A DNA stretch of 64,000 bases, taken from Acidobacteriota bacterium (GTDB lineage: Bacteria > Acidobacteriota > Vicinamibacteria > Vicinamibacterales > JAFNAJ01). The stretch covers positions 71,479-135,478 of the forward strand of contig JAHDVP010000002.1 in NCBI GenBank assembly GCA_023384575.1, read 5' to 3'. The notes under the pieces were generated by a model. The model ran no database searches. It was not told the DNA's origin and saw nothing but the letters and a program-made list of their open reading frames with translations. This document shows, piece by piece, positions 35,319 through 44,682 of this stretch (the first letter of the stretch is position 1; each line of letters begins with the position of its first letter). A program made the position numbers and the translations under genes.

Positions 35319-36290
35319 TCAGTGGGAGGCGGTCGGGGCGTCAGCCGACGCTGGCACGGCGGCGCGGTCCGACGCGTGCTCGAGGAACCGTTCCGCGTCG
35401 ATGGCCGCCATGCAGCCGCTGCCGGCCGCCGTGATGGCCTGGCGGTACACGTGGTCCTGGACGTCGCCACAGGCGAACACCCCGGGCACGTTCGTCCGGG
35501 TTCCCTCGCGGGTGACCAGGTACCCGTTCTGGTCCATGTCGAGCGTGCCCTTGAACAACGAGGTATTCGGGGTGTGGCCAATGGCCACGAACAGCCCGTC
35601 GACGGCGAGCTCGCGCTGCTGGCCGCTCACGGTATCGCGGAGGCGCAGCCCCGACACCTCGCCTTTCGAGACGTCGCGCACCTCGTCGACGATGGTGTTC
35701 CACAGGAGCTCGATCTTGGGATGGGCCAGGACCTTGTCCTGCATGATCTTCGAGGCGCGCAGCCGGTCGCGCCGGTGAATCAGTGAAACCTTCGAGGCGA
35801 ACTTGGTGAGGAAGATGGCCTCTTCGGCTGCCGAGTCGCCTCCGCCCACGACCGCCACCGGCCGGCCCCGGTAGAAGTAGCCATCGCAGGTGGCGCACGT
35901 GGTGACGCCGCGGCCCATGAGCTTCGCTTCCGACTCGAGGCCCAGCAGCCGGGCCGACGCCCCGGTGGCCACAATCAGCGCCTGCGCTTGCACCGGATCG
36001 CCCTCGTTCAGGCGGACCGTGAAGGGACGGGTGGCGAGATCGACGGCCTCGACGTGCCCGGTGACGATCTCGGCGCCGAACCGCTCGGCCTGGCGCCGCA
36101 ACTCGGCGATCAGGTCGGGGCCCATGATGCCGTCACGGTAGCCGGGCCAGTTCTCGACCATCGTGGTCAGCATCAGCTGACCGCCGGCGGTGAGCCCCTC
36201 GATGACGAGGGGGCGCAGGTTCGCCCGCGCGGCGTAGAGGGCGGCGGTCAGTCCCGCCGGCCCGGACCCGATGATGACGACATCCCGCAT
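35319..36290 (-). CDS. trxB: thioredoxin reductase
   Basis: 323 residues. FAD-binding IIGSGPAGLTAALYAAR (6-22), redox pair CATC with C132 and C135, NADPH site VVGGGDSAAEEA and the C-terminal FACGDVQD. It reduces thioredoxin with NADPH. Starts 2 bp after trxA on the same strand, so the two are co-transcribed as a thioredoxin system. The C-terminal tail ASDRAAVPASADAPTASH is slightly longer than usual. Confidence 0.96.
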   Translation of the reverse strand: MRDVVIIGSGPAGLTAALYAARANLRPLVIEGLTAGGQLMLTTMVENWPGYRDGIMGPDLIAELRRQAERFGAEIVTGHVEAVDLATRPFTVRLNEGDPVQAQALIVATGASARLLGLESEAKLMGRGVTTCATCDGYFYRGRPVAVVGGGDSAAEEAIFLTKFASKVSLIHRRDRLRASKIMQDKVLAHPKIELLWNTIVDEVRDVSKGEVSGLRLRDTVSGQQRELAVDGLFVAIGHTPNTSLFKGTLDMDQNGYLVTREGTRTNVPGVFACGDVQDHVYRQAITAAGSGCMAAIDAERFLEHASDRAAVPASADAPTASH

Positions 36291-36292
36291 GA

Positions 36293-36622
36293 TCAGGCGT
36301 GCCTCTCGAGCATCTTCTTGAGGTGGTTCTTGTCGGCCACGCCCACCATCGAATCGACGACCGAGCCGTTCTTGAAGACGAGCAGCGTGGGAATGCTGCG
36401 CACGCCGTAGCGCGTCGAGATCTCGGGATAGTCGTCGACGTTGAGCTTGCCCACCACGGCCTTGCCCTCGAGCTCGCTCGCGAGCGCGTCGATCGCCGGC
36501 GCGATCATGCGGCACGGGCCGCACCACTCCGCCCAGAAATCGACCAGCACCGGAGCCGCCGCCTTGAGGACTGCGCTGTCGAAGTTGCCATCGGTGAACG
36601 TCTGGACCTTCTCGGATGCCAT
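36293..36622 (-). CDS. trxA: thioredoxin
   Basis: 109 residues, standard. Active site WCGPC with C34 and C37, cis-proline in SIPTLLVFKNG. It is the disulfide reductase partner of the adjacent trxB product. The start ATG has GGGGAGAG upstream. The frame continues upstream to 36766 without family similarity, so the longer form is rejected. The 180 bp upstream, up to glgA, hold only a possible -10 (TATCAT near 36728). Confidence 0.96.
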   Translation of the reverse strand: MASEKVQTFTDGNFDSAVLKAAAPVLVDFWAEWCGPCRMIAPAIDALASELEGKAVVGKLNVDDYPEISTRYGVRSIPTLLVFKNGSVVDSMVGVADKNHLKKMLERHA

Positions 36623-36802
36623 ACTCTCCCCTTCGAACGATTCGTCTCCCCGCCGGGCCGCGCACCTGCGCACGTCCGAACGCCCGGTTACCGCCTCGCC
36701 CGGCCCCGGCGGCCGAGGCTGCGGTTCATGATACCCGCCTGCCGGCCCGGCAACGAGCCGACCCACTCGTCACCCTCTAGGATGCGGCCGGCCCGGCTGG
36801 CG

Positions 36803-38656
36803 TTACACGCTGGCGTGCGCCACCGCCGCCTGGCGCGCCCGCTCGTAGGCCCGTTCGTAGCTCCGGGCGGCCGCTTCCCACGAGAAGTCGCGTCCCATCC
36901 CGTTCTGCTGGAGCAGGCGCCAGGCATCACGGTCGTGGTAGGTCGCGAGCGCGTACTTGAGCATGCCGAGCAGCGCCGCGGGGGAGTACTCGTGAAACTT
37001 GAACCCGGTCCCCCGTCCCGACGCGGCGTCGAAGTGGTCGACGCTGTCGTCGAGCCCTCCCGTGGCCCGGACGACCGGAACCGTGCCGTATCGCTGAGCG
37101 TACATCTGGCTCAGGCCACACGGCTCGAAGCGCGACGGCAGCAGGAACAGGTCGCTGCCGGCGTGCACGAGGTGCGCGGTCTGTTCGTCGTAGCCGATCC
37201 GAACGGCGATCCGGTCGGCCGCCAGGGCCGAGAGCGCTCGCCACATGTCCTCGTATCGAGCCTCGCCCGTGCCGAGGACGACGAACGAGGCGTCGAGTTG
37301 TGCGAATTCCGCCTGCGCGGCGGCAATCAGATCGAGGCCCTTCTGGTCGATCATCCGGGCGATCATCCCGACGAGCGGCCGCGACAAGGTGACGGGGTCG
37401 ACCGGCAGGCCGTACGCGCCGAGCAGTGCCCGCTTGTTCAGTTCCTTGCCAGCCAGGTCGCCAGGCGAATACCGCGCGGGAATCAACGGGTCGGACGACG
37501 GATCCCAGCATGCAGTATCGATGCCGTTCAGGATCCCGACGAGGTCGCGCCGACGGCTCGCCACGATTCCCTCGAAGCCGAGCCCGGCCTCGGGGGTGAG
37601 CAGTTCCTCAGCGTACCGCGGACTGACCGTCGTCAGGAGGTCGGCACAGGTGAGTCCCCCCTTGAGCAGGCTCATTCTCCCCCAGTACTCCACGCCGTGC
37701 ACCGTGTAGAGCTCGGGGGGCAGACCGAGCGCCTCGATCCAGTAATGCCCGTCGCACAACCCCTTGTACGCGACGTTGTGGATGGTGAACACGGTCGGCA
37801 CGCCTCCGAACACGGGATGGTCGGCGTACAGCGTGCGCAGGAATACCGGGACGAGCGCCGCCTGCCAGTCGTGCGCGTGCACGATGTCGGGACGAAGGCC
37901 GGTCGCGAGGGCAAACTCGATCGCGGCGCGCGACAACAGGCCGAACCGGCGAGGGTTGTCGTCGTAGTCGTCGTTGCCGACACCGTACAGACCCTCGCGG
38001 TCGAACATCGCGGGGCAGTCGACGAGGATGGCCCGGGCACCGGGCGCCAGAGCTGCCTCGTGACACGTGACCTCGATCACCTCTCGGCCGAGGGGCACGG
38101 CGACCGCCGTCGATCGGGTGCCGGCGACATCAATCCCGCGATAACGGGGGACGACGAGCGTCACGTCGTGGCCGGCCCGGCCAAGCGCGACGGGGAGGGC
38201 TCCGGCAACGTCACCAAGCCCTCCGGTCTTCGCAAACGGCAACGCCTCGGAGGCGACCATCAGGATGGACAGCCCGCGCGGCCGGGACGCCGGCTTCGCG
38301 GGCGACGTGCCGACCGCCCGCCGCGGACGAGCCGTCGTCGACTTGGGGCGGGTCGGGACGCTTGCCGCTCTGGTCTTCGTGGGCAACGCCTGTCCTTCCG
38401 GCGGCGTGGCGATCGGAGAAGCTTCGGTGGACGGCTTCGGCGCGCGACGCCGGGGCGCCGCAGGCGTCGGGGCGCTGGCCGCCCCCGCCTTGCCGGCAGC
38501 CGAGGGCGATCGACGCCCCTTCGGCGGTGCCTCGGCACTGGGCGACGGCACCTCGACCGTGGTCGGGATCGGGGCGGGATCGGTGCCCTCGACAACCTTC
38601 TTGGCTCGAGGGCGGGGCGAGGAAACACGACGGGTGGACGCGGTCTTCTTGGACAT
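36803..38656 (-). CDS. glgA: glycogen synthase with long basic N-terminal tail
   Basis: 617 residues. The GT5 domain starts at about 128: ILMVASEALPFAKTGGLGD (131-149) carries the ADP-glucose-binding KTGGL, and the C-terminal half has SRFEPCGLSQMYAQRYG and the conserved GTGFKF segment. It elongates alpha-1,4-glucan from ADP-glucose. Residues 1-127 are unusual: low complexity, rich in Pro, Ala, Ser, Lys and Arg, with PRPRAKK, PKGRRSPSAAGKAG and APRRRAPKPS, like histone-H1 or AlgP tails. The tail is in the same frame with its own MSKK start, so it is probably real. A TATAAT (rc at 38820-38825) lies 164 bp upstream. Confidence 0.9.
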   Translation of the reverse strand: MSKKTASTRRVSSPRPRAKKVVEGTDPAPIPTTVEVPSPSAEAPPKGRRSPSAAGKAGAASAPTPAAPRRRAPKPSTEASPIATPPEGQALPTKTRAASVPTRPKSTTARPRRAVGTSPAKPASRPRGLSILMVASEALPFAKTGGLGDVAGALPVALGRAGHDVTLVVPRYRGIDVAGTRSTAVAVPLGREVIEVTCHEAALAPGARAILVDCPAMFDREGLYGVGNDDYDDNPRRFGLLSRAAIEFALATGLRPDIVHAHDWQAALVPVFLRTLYADHPVFGGVPTVFTIHNVAYKGLCDGHYWIEALGLPPELYTVHGVEYWGRMSLLKGGLTCADLLTTVSPRYAEELLTPEAGLGFEGIVASRRRDLVGILNGIDTACWDPSSDPLIPARYSPGDLAGKELNKRALLGAYGLPVDPVTLSRPLVGMIARMIDQKGLDLIAAAQAEFAQLDASFVVLGTGEARYEDMWRALSALAADRIAVRIGYDEQTAHLVHAGSDLFLLPSRFEPCGLSQMYAQRYGTVPVVRATGGLDDSVDHFDAASGRGTGFKFHEYSPAALLGMLKYALATYHDRDAWRLLQQNGMGRDFSWEAAARSYERAYERARQAAVAHASV

Positions 38657-38906
38657 CACTTCCCTGGTTCGCGAAAGGTTGGCTTGCGCCGGTTCGACAG
38701 GACCGGGCACCTCCGGCTGAGTTCGCCGGACCAGGACACGCAGGTGCCAAGGCGTGCGGCGGGGAACGGGCCGGCTCCTCATGAGCCGACCTCGAGGGTG
38801 TCGACGCCCTCGTTCGTCAATTATACGTCCCGCCGGGCTCTGCGGGTGTCCGGGATCCGGCGCCGCGTGCGCGCCCCCCGAAGCGTGTAGAATCGGGCCG
38901 TCTATC

Positions 38907-39779
38907 ATGTCGACGCGGTCACCCGGACATCGCCAGGCCGAGTCGCCGGAAACCAGCGAGTTGCGCCGCCTGGCGAGCGCGCAGCCCGAGCTGGCTCCGG
39001 CCATCGATCTGCAACTGGGTCTCGTCACCCTCCAGCGCCGGCTCGCGCCTCGGATTCCGCTGCCGACTCGCGTGATGGCCGACGATCGCCTCACGACGCT
39101 GCCCGCCGATGGCACCCCGCTGCTGCGGTTCTCCGACCTGCCGGTCGACTGGAGCGATGTGAGGTTCGCCCTCAGGGAAACGCTGGACCTGCTGCACCGG
39201 GCTGAAGTCATCGAGCCGTCCGACTACCGCCGCCTGTCGGCCCTGCTGCGCGACGGCCAGACGCTGCCTGTCGTGGTCGGCGACTGGTTCGAAGCGACTC
39301 GAACCCACGCCGCCCGGTGGCCGATCCTCGACGAGGCCCCGACGACCGACGCGGCGCTCGACCACCTGCTCGTCACCGGGCTCAAGCCGTTCCTGGCGCG
39401 GTGCGCCGAAGCCATCGGCCCGCGGCTCGACCTCGAACAGTGGCAGCGGGGTGTCTGCCCGATGTGCGGCGGCGAGCCCGAGATCGGGGTCCTGCCGGCC
39501 GACGGCCGCGGGCGGCAGGTCGCCTGCGGCCGGTGCGGGTTGCGCTGGCCCTTCGATCTGGGACGCTGCCACGTGTGCGGAAACGACGACGCGAGGCACC
39601 TCGTGTCGTTCAAGAGCCGCGATGGGCACTACCGGCTCGATGCGTGCGAGCGGTGCCGGCGGTACCTGAAGTCGGTCGACGAACGCGCGGCCGGCCGGCA
39701 GGTCGTGCCGAGCGTCGACACCATCGCGACCCTGCCGCTCGATGCGGCGGCCGTCAGTCGCGGCTACGGGGGGTCGTAA
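38907..39779 (+). CDS. FdhE-like formate dehydrogenase accessory protein
   Basis: 290 residues. The C-terminal half carries four CxxC pairs: C184/187 (CPMCGG), C207/210 (CGRCGLRW), C221/224 (CHVCG) and C247/250 (CERCRRYLK), the rubredoxin-like knuckles of FdhE. The N-terminal helical part is weakly conserved. FdhE binds iron and helps mature the catalytic subunit of membrane formate dehydrogenases. No formate dehydrogenase is in this window, although a molybdate transporter lies 17 kb away. The gene has its own TAGAAT -10-like hexamer at 38888-38893. Confidence 0.82.
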   Translation: MSTRSPGHRQAESPETSELRRLASAQPELAPAIDLQLGLVTLQRRLAPRIPLPTRVMADDRLTTLPADGTPLLRFSDLPVDWSDVRFALRETLDLLHRAEVIEPSDYRRLSALLRDGQTLPVVVGDWFEATRTHAARWPILDEAPTTDAALDHLLVTGLKPFLARCAEAIGPRLDLEQWQRGVCPMCGGEPEIGVLPADGRGRQVACGRCGLRWPFDLGRCHVCGNDDARHLVSFKSRDGHYRLDACERCRRYLKSVDERAAGRQVVPSVDTIATLPLDAAAVSRGYGGS

Positions 39780-39802
39780 GGGCCGGGCGCCCTGGCTGAG
39801 GC

Positions 39803-40840
39803 CTACTCGGGCTGCTCGGTGCCGATGTCGCCCGCCATCAGGCCTTGCGCCTTGCTGACGAGCCAGTTCATGAGGTGCCGCGCCTCCATGAAGCGGCTGG
39901 CGCTCGACCTCGCACCGAGGATGACGACCGCCACCTGGCCGCCCTGGGGCGTCTGCAGCAGCGTGGCGAGGCAATACCCCGCGCTCCGAATGAACCCGGT
40001 CTTGCCCCCCCGGACCTCGACGTCCGAGCCGAGCAGCTTGTTCGTGTTCCGCACCGTGATGCTGCGCAGGCTGGTCCGGACCTCGTAATCGGCTTTGCGC
40101 ATGATCGGCGCGATGCGCTCGTCGTTGGCGGCAAACGCGATGAGCCTCGCCATGTCATACGCCGACGACACGTTGTCGCCGTGCAGACCCGAGGGGTCGG
40201 CGTAGCGCGTGTGCTCGAGCCCGAGTTCGACGGCTTTCTGGTTCATCCGCTCGATGAATCCTTCCGGGCCGAAGATCGATGCACGAGCCAGCGTGCGCGC
40301 GGCAAGGTTGTCGGAGGCGATGAGGAGCAGGTGCAGCAGGGTGTCGACGGTCACCCGCTCGCGCGGCCGCAGGTACGTAATCGACGCTCCCCGGGCATCG
40401 GCGGGGCTGACCACGACCTCGCGATCCAGGTCGAACTCGTGCTCCAGGAAGACGACCGCCGTCATCACCTTCGTGATGCTGGCGATCGAGCGCGCGTCCT
40501 GCGAGTTCGCGTCGTAGAGGACCTCGTGGGTCACCGGGTTGTAGATGATGGCGGCGGCCGCTCGGACGTCGGGAATCAGGTCGCCGGCCTCATCACGTTT
40601 GAACCGCGGGATGGCGGCCTCGCGCGCCTCGCGCGCCCGCTGCGCCTGTCTCTGCCGGGCAAGGCGGGCTCTGCGCGCCGCCGCGGTGCTCTTGGTCGTC
40701 GGCTTCTTGACCGCCGTGCCGCCCGACGACGTCGCGGGCTTCGCCTGGGTGCGGGACGTCGCGGCCTCGACGGCGAGCGTCGGGCAGACGAGCGAGACGC
40801 TCAGCAGCGCAAACCACAGACGGCGGCGGAATCTGGACAT
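39803..40840 (-). CDS. D-alanyl-D-alanine carboxypeptidase (S11 family)
   Basis: 345 residues. Signal peptide at 1-27, then an Ala/Lys/Arg-rich linker (28-80). Catalytic motifs: SITK at 121-124 (nucleophile Ser121), SDN at 176-178 and KTG at 280-282. It trims the terminal D-Ala of peptidoglycan pentapeptides in the periplasm. There is no C-terminal amphipathic anchor domain as in PBP5, so it may be soluble or held by the basic linker. Resembles PBP7/DacD-type short enzymes. It is convergent with the fdhE-like gene, 23 bp apart. Confidence 0.93.
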   Translation of the reverse strand: MSRFRRRLWFALLSVSLVCPTLAVEAATSRTQAKPATSSGGTAVKKPTTKSTAAARRARLARQRQAQRAREAREAAIPRFKRDEAGDLIPDVRAAAAIIYNPVTHEVLYDANSQDARSIASITKVMTAVVFLEHEFDLDREVVVSPADARGASITYLRPRERVTVDTLLHLLLIASDNLAARTLARASIFGPEGFIERMNQKAVELGLEHTRYADPSGLHGDNVSSAYDMARLIAFAANDERIAPIMRKADYEVRTSLRSITVRNTNKLLGSDVEVRGGKTGFIRSAGYCLATLLQTPQGGQVAVVILGARSSASRFMEARHLMNWLVSKAQGLMAGDIGTEQPE

Positions 40841-40979
40841 CAGACGACGCTCCGGGCGAAGACACGAACGACTATGGAAGTCTTCGGCATTGTAGCCAAC
40901 GATCTTTAGGATGCCAACCATCCCGGTCTGGCTTCTCAAGGTCTGGCTCTCCCCGGGCGGCTCCGAGCCGCCGTGCCCG

Positions 40980-42269
40980 TCACGGTTCGGCGAGCGCCAG
41001 GGTGACGAGCAGCGCCCGCTGCGTGCCGAGCCACGAGTTCGTCGTCTCGAAGGCCTCGGCCAGCGAGTGCACCCCGGTGGCCGAGCCGCCGCCGCCAATC
41101 GTGATGGCGGGAATCCCGAGCGCCATGGGGGCGTTGGCGTCGGTCGACCCCTCGCCGAGGCCCGCCTGCAGGCCGAGGGCCTGGCTGACGGCCAACGCCG
41201 CCCGCACGATCGGCGAGGTGGCCGGCGTGCTCCCGGCAGGCCGGTCGCCGACGACCGCGGGATCGACCGACAGGCGGCCACGGCTGTCCCATCGCGCGTT
41301 CTCGTCGGCCAGTGCCGCGTCGACGGCATCGAGGAACCGCGCGTCGAGGGCCTTGAGCGCGGCGGCGTCGGCCGACCGCATGTCGACTTCCATCCACGCG
41401 TCGTAGGCAATCGCGTTCACCGACGTACCGCCGCCGACCCGGCCGACGTTGAACGTCGTCTTCGGCTGGGTGGGCACGTCGAAGTCGGCGACCCGCGCGA
41501 TCGCGCGCCCGAGCGCGTGCACGGGATTCGCGAGGCCGAACGCCCCGAAGCTGTGTCCGCCAGGTCCGGTGAACGTCACGCGATACCGGCGGCTGCCCAC
41601 ACCGACGTGCGTGATGCCGTGGCCGGTCCCGTCGACCGACACGAACCGGTCGACCCGCCCCTTCAGCTCCTCCGCGAACAGGTGCTTGACACCGCGAAGG
41701 TCGCCCAGACCCTCCTCGCCCACCGTCCCGACGAACGTGATCGTGCCCGGAGTCTCGAGGTCGAGGCGGACGATGGCCCGCGCGACCCCCAGCACGACGG
41801 CGAGGCCCCGACAGTCGTCGGCGATCCCGGGCCCTCTGAGCACGCTCCCGTCGCGCTTCACCCTGACGTCGGTGCCTTCCGTAAAGACGGTATCGAGATG
41901 GGCGCTGACGACAACGTGCGGGCGCGGGGCCCGGCCCGGTCGCTCGCCGAGCACGTTGCCCTCACGATCGATGCGCACGTTGACGAGGCCGATCTCCCGA
42001 AACAGGTCACGATAACGCTCGGCCCGGGCCTGCTCCTTGAAGGGCGGCGCGGGGATCTCGCAAATCGCGATCTGATCCTCGATCAGACGGGGCTCGTCGA
42101 CGCGCAGCGCGTCGAGCGCCGCCGTCACGTCGGGGCGCCCCGTCAACTCGCGCCCGAGGTGGTCGGCGCGCTGCTGGCCCGCAGCCGGAAGGGTCGCCGC
42201 GACCCCCAGCACCAGCCCCAGCGCGGCCACGCCGCGCCCCCGTCCCTGCCTCCACCCTGCTCGTCCCAC
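40980..42269 (-). CDS. secreted M20-family zinc peptidase
   Basis: 429 residues from a GTG with GAGAGGG upstream. An earlier ATG at 42392 is excluded because it lies in the -35 of the promoter below. Signal peptide GVAALGLVLGVAATLPAAGQ near the start. Zinc ligands: VVVSAHLDTVF (His/Asp), ADDCRG (bridging Asp) and VGTVGEEGLGD (Glu). The dimerisation domain GPGGHSFGAFG is present. M20 enzymes release amino acids from peptides or N-acyl derivatives; PepT/CPG2-like. It probably acts outside the cytoplasm. Confidence 0.9.
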   Translation of the reverse strand: MGRAGWRQGRGRGVAALGLVLGVAATLPAAGQQRADHLGRELTGRPDVTAALDALRVDEPRLIEDQIAICEIPAPPFKEQARAERYRDLFREIGLVNVRIDREGNVLGERPGRAPRPHVVVSAHLDTVFTEGTDVRVKRDGSVLRGPGIADDCRGLAVVLGVARAIVRLDLETPGTITFVGTVGEEGLGDLRGVKHLFAEELKGRVDRFVSVDGTGHGITHVGVGSRRYRVTFTGPGGHSFGAFGLANPVHALGRAIARVADFDVPTQPKTTFNVGRVGGGTSVNAIAYDAWMEVDMRSADAAALKALDARFLDAVDAALADENARWDSRGRLSVDPAVVGDRPAGSTPATSPIVRAALAVSQALGLQAGLGEGSTDANAPMALGIPAITIGGGGSATGVHSLAEAFETTNSWLGTQRALLVTLALAEP

Positions 42270-42362
42270 CGGTGCCCTCTCTCGCTGCGAGCCGTCAGCC
42301 GGATGGTCACGCCGAGGGTGTCCTTGGCCTTGTCCCCGTGATGACGCTCCGACGCGAGGCCG

Positions 42363-42392
42363 ACTATGGGGCGAGCGGCTGCGGTCTGTCAA
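42363..42392 (-). promoter_or_regulatory. promoter of the secreted M20 peptidase
   Basis: Minus strand: -35 TTGACA (42387-42392), 18-bp spacer, -10 CATAGT (42363-42368). The predicted +1 at about 42356 gives an 87-nt leader to the GTG at 42269. Confidence 0.6.
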
Positions 42393-42570
42393 GACGCAAC
42401 GGCCCGCTCATCCAAGGATTTGGAGTCGGCATCCAAGAACCGAGCGGGCTGCCGCCACGCCAGACCGCCCCCCGGACGACTGCACCTCCCGTACGCGTTG
42501 CCGATTCTAAGGGCAGGCCGCCTGCGCGCGACCGGAACGGCGTTTGCTTGTCGAAGGTCCAAGGGGGGCG
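42393..42570. other. intergenic region with inverted repeat
   Basis: Between the M20 promoter and a doubtful small reading frame. GCCCGCTC (42402-42409) and GAGCGGGC (42442-42449) can pair around a 32-nt loop containing CATCCAAG-like direct repeats (ATCCAAGGA and ATCCAAGAA). No gene or known RNA is recognised. Confidence 0.35.
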
Positions 42571-42789
42571 ATGATGAGCGTCGTGCGGTTGATCGGCTTC
42601 ACCACTCTCGCCTGCGGTTGCGTCGTCGGGCGCTACCGGGAAACGGCCACCGCGCGCGACATCTCGTACATCGAAGAGAAGGGCGTCGGCTGCCCGGAGT
42701 CGACACACCGGCGCAACCAGGTGCTGCCGCGGCGCTGGACGGCCCATGTCGGAAGCTCGGCAGCGTTGTCGCAAGCCCGCGCCTCATAG
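42571..42789 (+). CDS. doubtful small protein
   Basis: 72 residues. The only support is a strong AAGGGGGG ribosome site 4 bp before an ATGATG pair and a short hydrophobic N-terminus (LIGFTTLACGC). The rest is polar and resembles nothing I know. The lipobox is imperfect (Thr at -3). It could be a small secreted protein or chance. Confidence 0.3.
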   Translation: MMSVVRLIGFTTLACGCVVGRYRETATARDISYIEEKGVGCPESTHRRNQVLPRRWTAHVGSSAALSQARAS

Positions 42790-42923
42790 ACCTTCAGTCT
42801 TCTCCAGCGCGCCCTCTTGGCACTCCACCCAGCCAGGCCGCCGTCCGCACGTGTTGCGTGTGATACCCTCAACGGTCGATCGCCGGCCATGACGGCCGGC
42901 GCCCCCCGGGAGATCGCGACACC

Positions 42924-43814
42924 GTGAAGGGCATCATTCTCGCCGGCGGTTCGGGCACGCGGCTTTATCCCCTCACCAGAGCGGTGTGCAAGCAGCTCGT
43001 CCCCGTCTACAACAAGCCGATGATCTACTATCCCCTCTCCACGCTCATGCTGGCGGGGATCCGGGACATCCTGATCATCACGACCCCCGAAGACCAGGAC
43101 GGCTTTCGTCGCCTGCTCGGCGACGGCGGTTCGCTCGGCCTGTCGGTGGCCTACACGGTCCAACCGTCGCCGGACGGGCTGGCCCAGGCCTTCATCCTCG
43201 GCCGGCAGTTCGTGGGACGCGACCGCGTCGCGCTGGCCCTTGGCGACAACATCTTCTACGGCCACGGGTTCCCGGAGGTGCTTCGCGCCGCCGCGGGGCG
43301 CGAAGCCGGAGCGACGGTGTTCGGCTACCTGGTCCGCGACCCCTGGCGATACGGGGTCGTGGAGTTCGACGACCAGGGTCGCGCCATCAGCCTGGAAGAG
43401 AAGCCAACGCAGCCGCGGTCGTCGTATGCCGTCACCGGGCTCTACTTCTACGACAATGCCGTGCTCGACATCGCCGCGGGCCTCGCACCGTCCCCGCGGG
43501 GCGAGCTCGAGATCACCGATGTCAACCTGCACTACCTCGAACGAGGCACGCTGACGGTCGAGCGGCTCGGGCGGGGCATCGCGTGGCTCGATACGGGGAC
43601 CCACGAGTCGCTGCTCCAGGCTTCGCTCTTCGTGCAGACCATCGAGGAGCGACAGGGGCTGATGATGGCCTGTGTCGAGGAAATCGCTTACCGCATGGGG
43701 TACATCGGGGCCGACGAGGTCGCCCGGATCGCGGCGCCGATGCGGTCGAACGCGTACGGGCAGTACCTGCTGCGCATGATCGAGCAGGAGGTCGGATCGC
43801 ATGCAGGTGTCTGA
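42924..43814 (+). CDS. rfbA: glucose-1-phosphate thymidylyltransferase
   Basis: 296 residues from a GTG. The nucleotide-binding loop [13 protein letters not shown] (6-18), the lysine in [12 protein letters not shown], and [27 protein letters not shown] and [12 protein letters not shown] are all standard. It makes dTDP-glucose from dTTP and glucose-1-phosphate, the first step to dTDP-L-rhamnose. It overlaps rfbC by 14 bp. rfbB and rfbD are not in the window. The product would feed the rhamnosyltransferase-like GT2 of the polysaccharide cluster. Confidence 0.96.
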   Translation: MKGIILAGGSGTRLYPLTRAVCKQLVPVYNKPMIYYPLSTLMLAGIRDILIITTPEDQDGFRRLLGDGGSLGLSVAYTVQPSPDGLAQAFILGRQFVGRDRVALALGDNIFYGHGFPEVLRAAAGREAGATVFGYLVRDPWRYGVVEFDDQGRAISLEEKPTQPRSSYAVTGLYFYDNAVLDIAAGLAPSPRGELEITDVNLHYLERGTLTVERLGRGIAWLDTGTHESLLQASLFVQTIEERQGLMMACVEEIAYRMGYIGADEVARIAAPMRSNAYGQYLLRMIEQEVGSHAGV

Positions 43815-44361
43815 GACCGCGATCCCGGGCGTGGTGCTCATCGAGCCGCGTGTCTTCCGCGATGCGCGCGGGTTCTTCGTCGAGACCTACCACGCCGAGC
43901 GCTATCGGTCGATGGGCATCGACCTCCCCTTCGTCCAGGACAATCACTCACGCTCGACACGGGGAACGCTGCGCGGCCTCCACTGGCAATGGCGGCGCCC
44001 TCAGGGCAAGCTCGTCCGGGTCATCGAAGGCGAGATCTTCGACGTCGCGGTCGACATCCGCCCCGAGTCCCCCACGTTCGGACAATGGGTCGGGGCCACG
44101 CTCTCTGCCGAGAACTTCCTGCAGATCTACGTCCCACCCGGGTTCGCGCACGGCTTCTGTGTGACGAGCGACGTGGCCCAGGTCGAGTACAAGTGCACGG
44201 ACGTCTACGACCCCGAGGGCGAAGGCGGCCTGACGTGGAACGACCCGGACCTCGCCATCGCCTGGCCGGTGACCGACCCGTTCCTGTCGGCGCGCGATCA
44301 GGCGCACCCGACGCTTCGGGAACGGTTCCCTGGGAGTCGGCCGGCCGTCAGGATACGCTGA
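43801..44361 (+). CDS. rfbC: dTDP-4-dehydrorhamnose 3,5-epimerase
   Basis: 186 residues, full length cupin. [21 protein letters not shown] near the N-terminus, the catalytic His in RGLHWQ (near 61), [18 protein letters not shown] and the [10 protein letters not shown] strand are characteristic. It epimerises C3 and C5 of dTDP-4-keto-6-deoxyglucose. The start lies within the end of rfbA. The end overlaps the 3' end of a small convergent zinc-ribbon gene by 14 bp. Confidence 0.95.
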   Translation: MQVSETAIPGVVLIEPRVFRDARGFFVETYHAERYRSMGIDLPFVQDNHSRSTRGTLRGLHWQWRRPQGKLVRVIEGEIFDVAVDIRPESPTFGQWVGATLSAENFLQIYVPPGFAHGFCVTSDVAQVEYKCTDVYDPEGEGGLTWNDPDLAIAWPVTDPFLSARDQAHPTLRERFPGSRPAVRIR

Positions 44362-44617
44362 CGCGCTGGGATGAGTCGACGACGGCCTGTCGGATTTCCG
44401 TCGACCGGGATGGTATCGGGAGTGCCGGATCGTGATCGTCGGGATGTTCGGATGCCGGCGTCCCGCCGCCGGGCGAGACCAGTTCCAGCCAGCCCGCCCA
44501 GCCACAGTGCCAGCACTCGTGTGGCCGTTTGGTCGTGAAGCGCATGAGCAGCCGCTGCCAGAAGGTCGGCGGAATGGGCCTGACGAACGAAGACGTGCAG
44601 ACGGGACAACGAGACAT
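44348..44617 (-). CDS. small zinc-ribbon protein
   Basis: 89 residues. Two cysteine pairs, C4/C7 (CPVC) and C35/C38 (CWHC), with aromatic and basic residues between them ([17 protein letters not shown]), make a compact zinc ribbon; the remaining half is polar and disordered. I recall similar small proteins with a FWERL..RPYRC pattern in Acidobacteria but no function. The stop lies inside rfbC on the opposite strand. It follows fahA after 65 bp, so it may share the tyrosine-operon transcript. Confidence 0.65.
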   Translation of the reverse strand: MSRCPVCTSSFVRPIPPTFWQRLLMRFTTKRPHECWHCGWAGWLELVSPGGGTPASEHPDDHDPALPIPSRSTEIRQAVVDSSQRVSVS

Positions 44618-44682
44618 GGTGGCGTTCGGCACAAGCGTCACCACCCATTGTAAGCAAGAATCGTGACGGGCGGACGGGCCGG

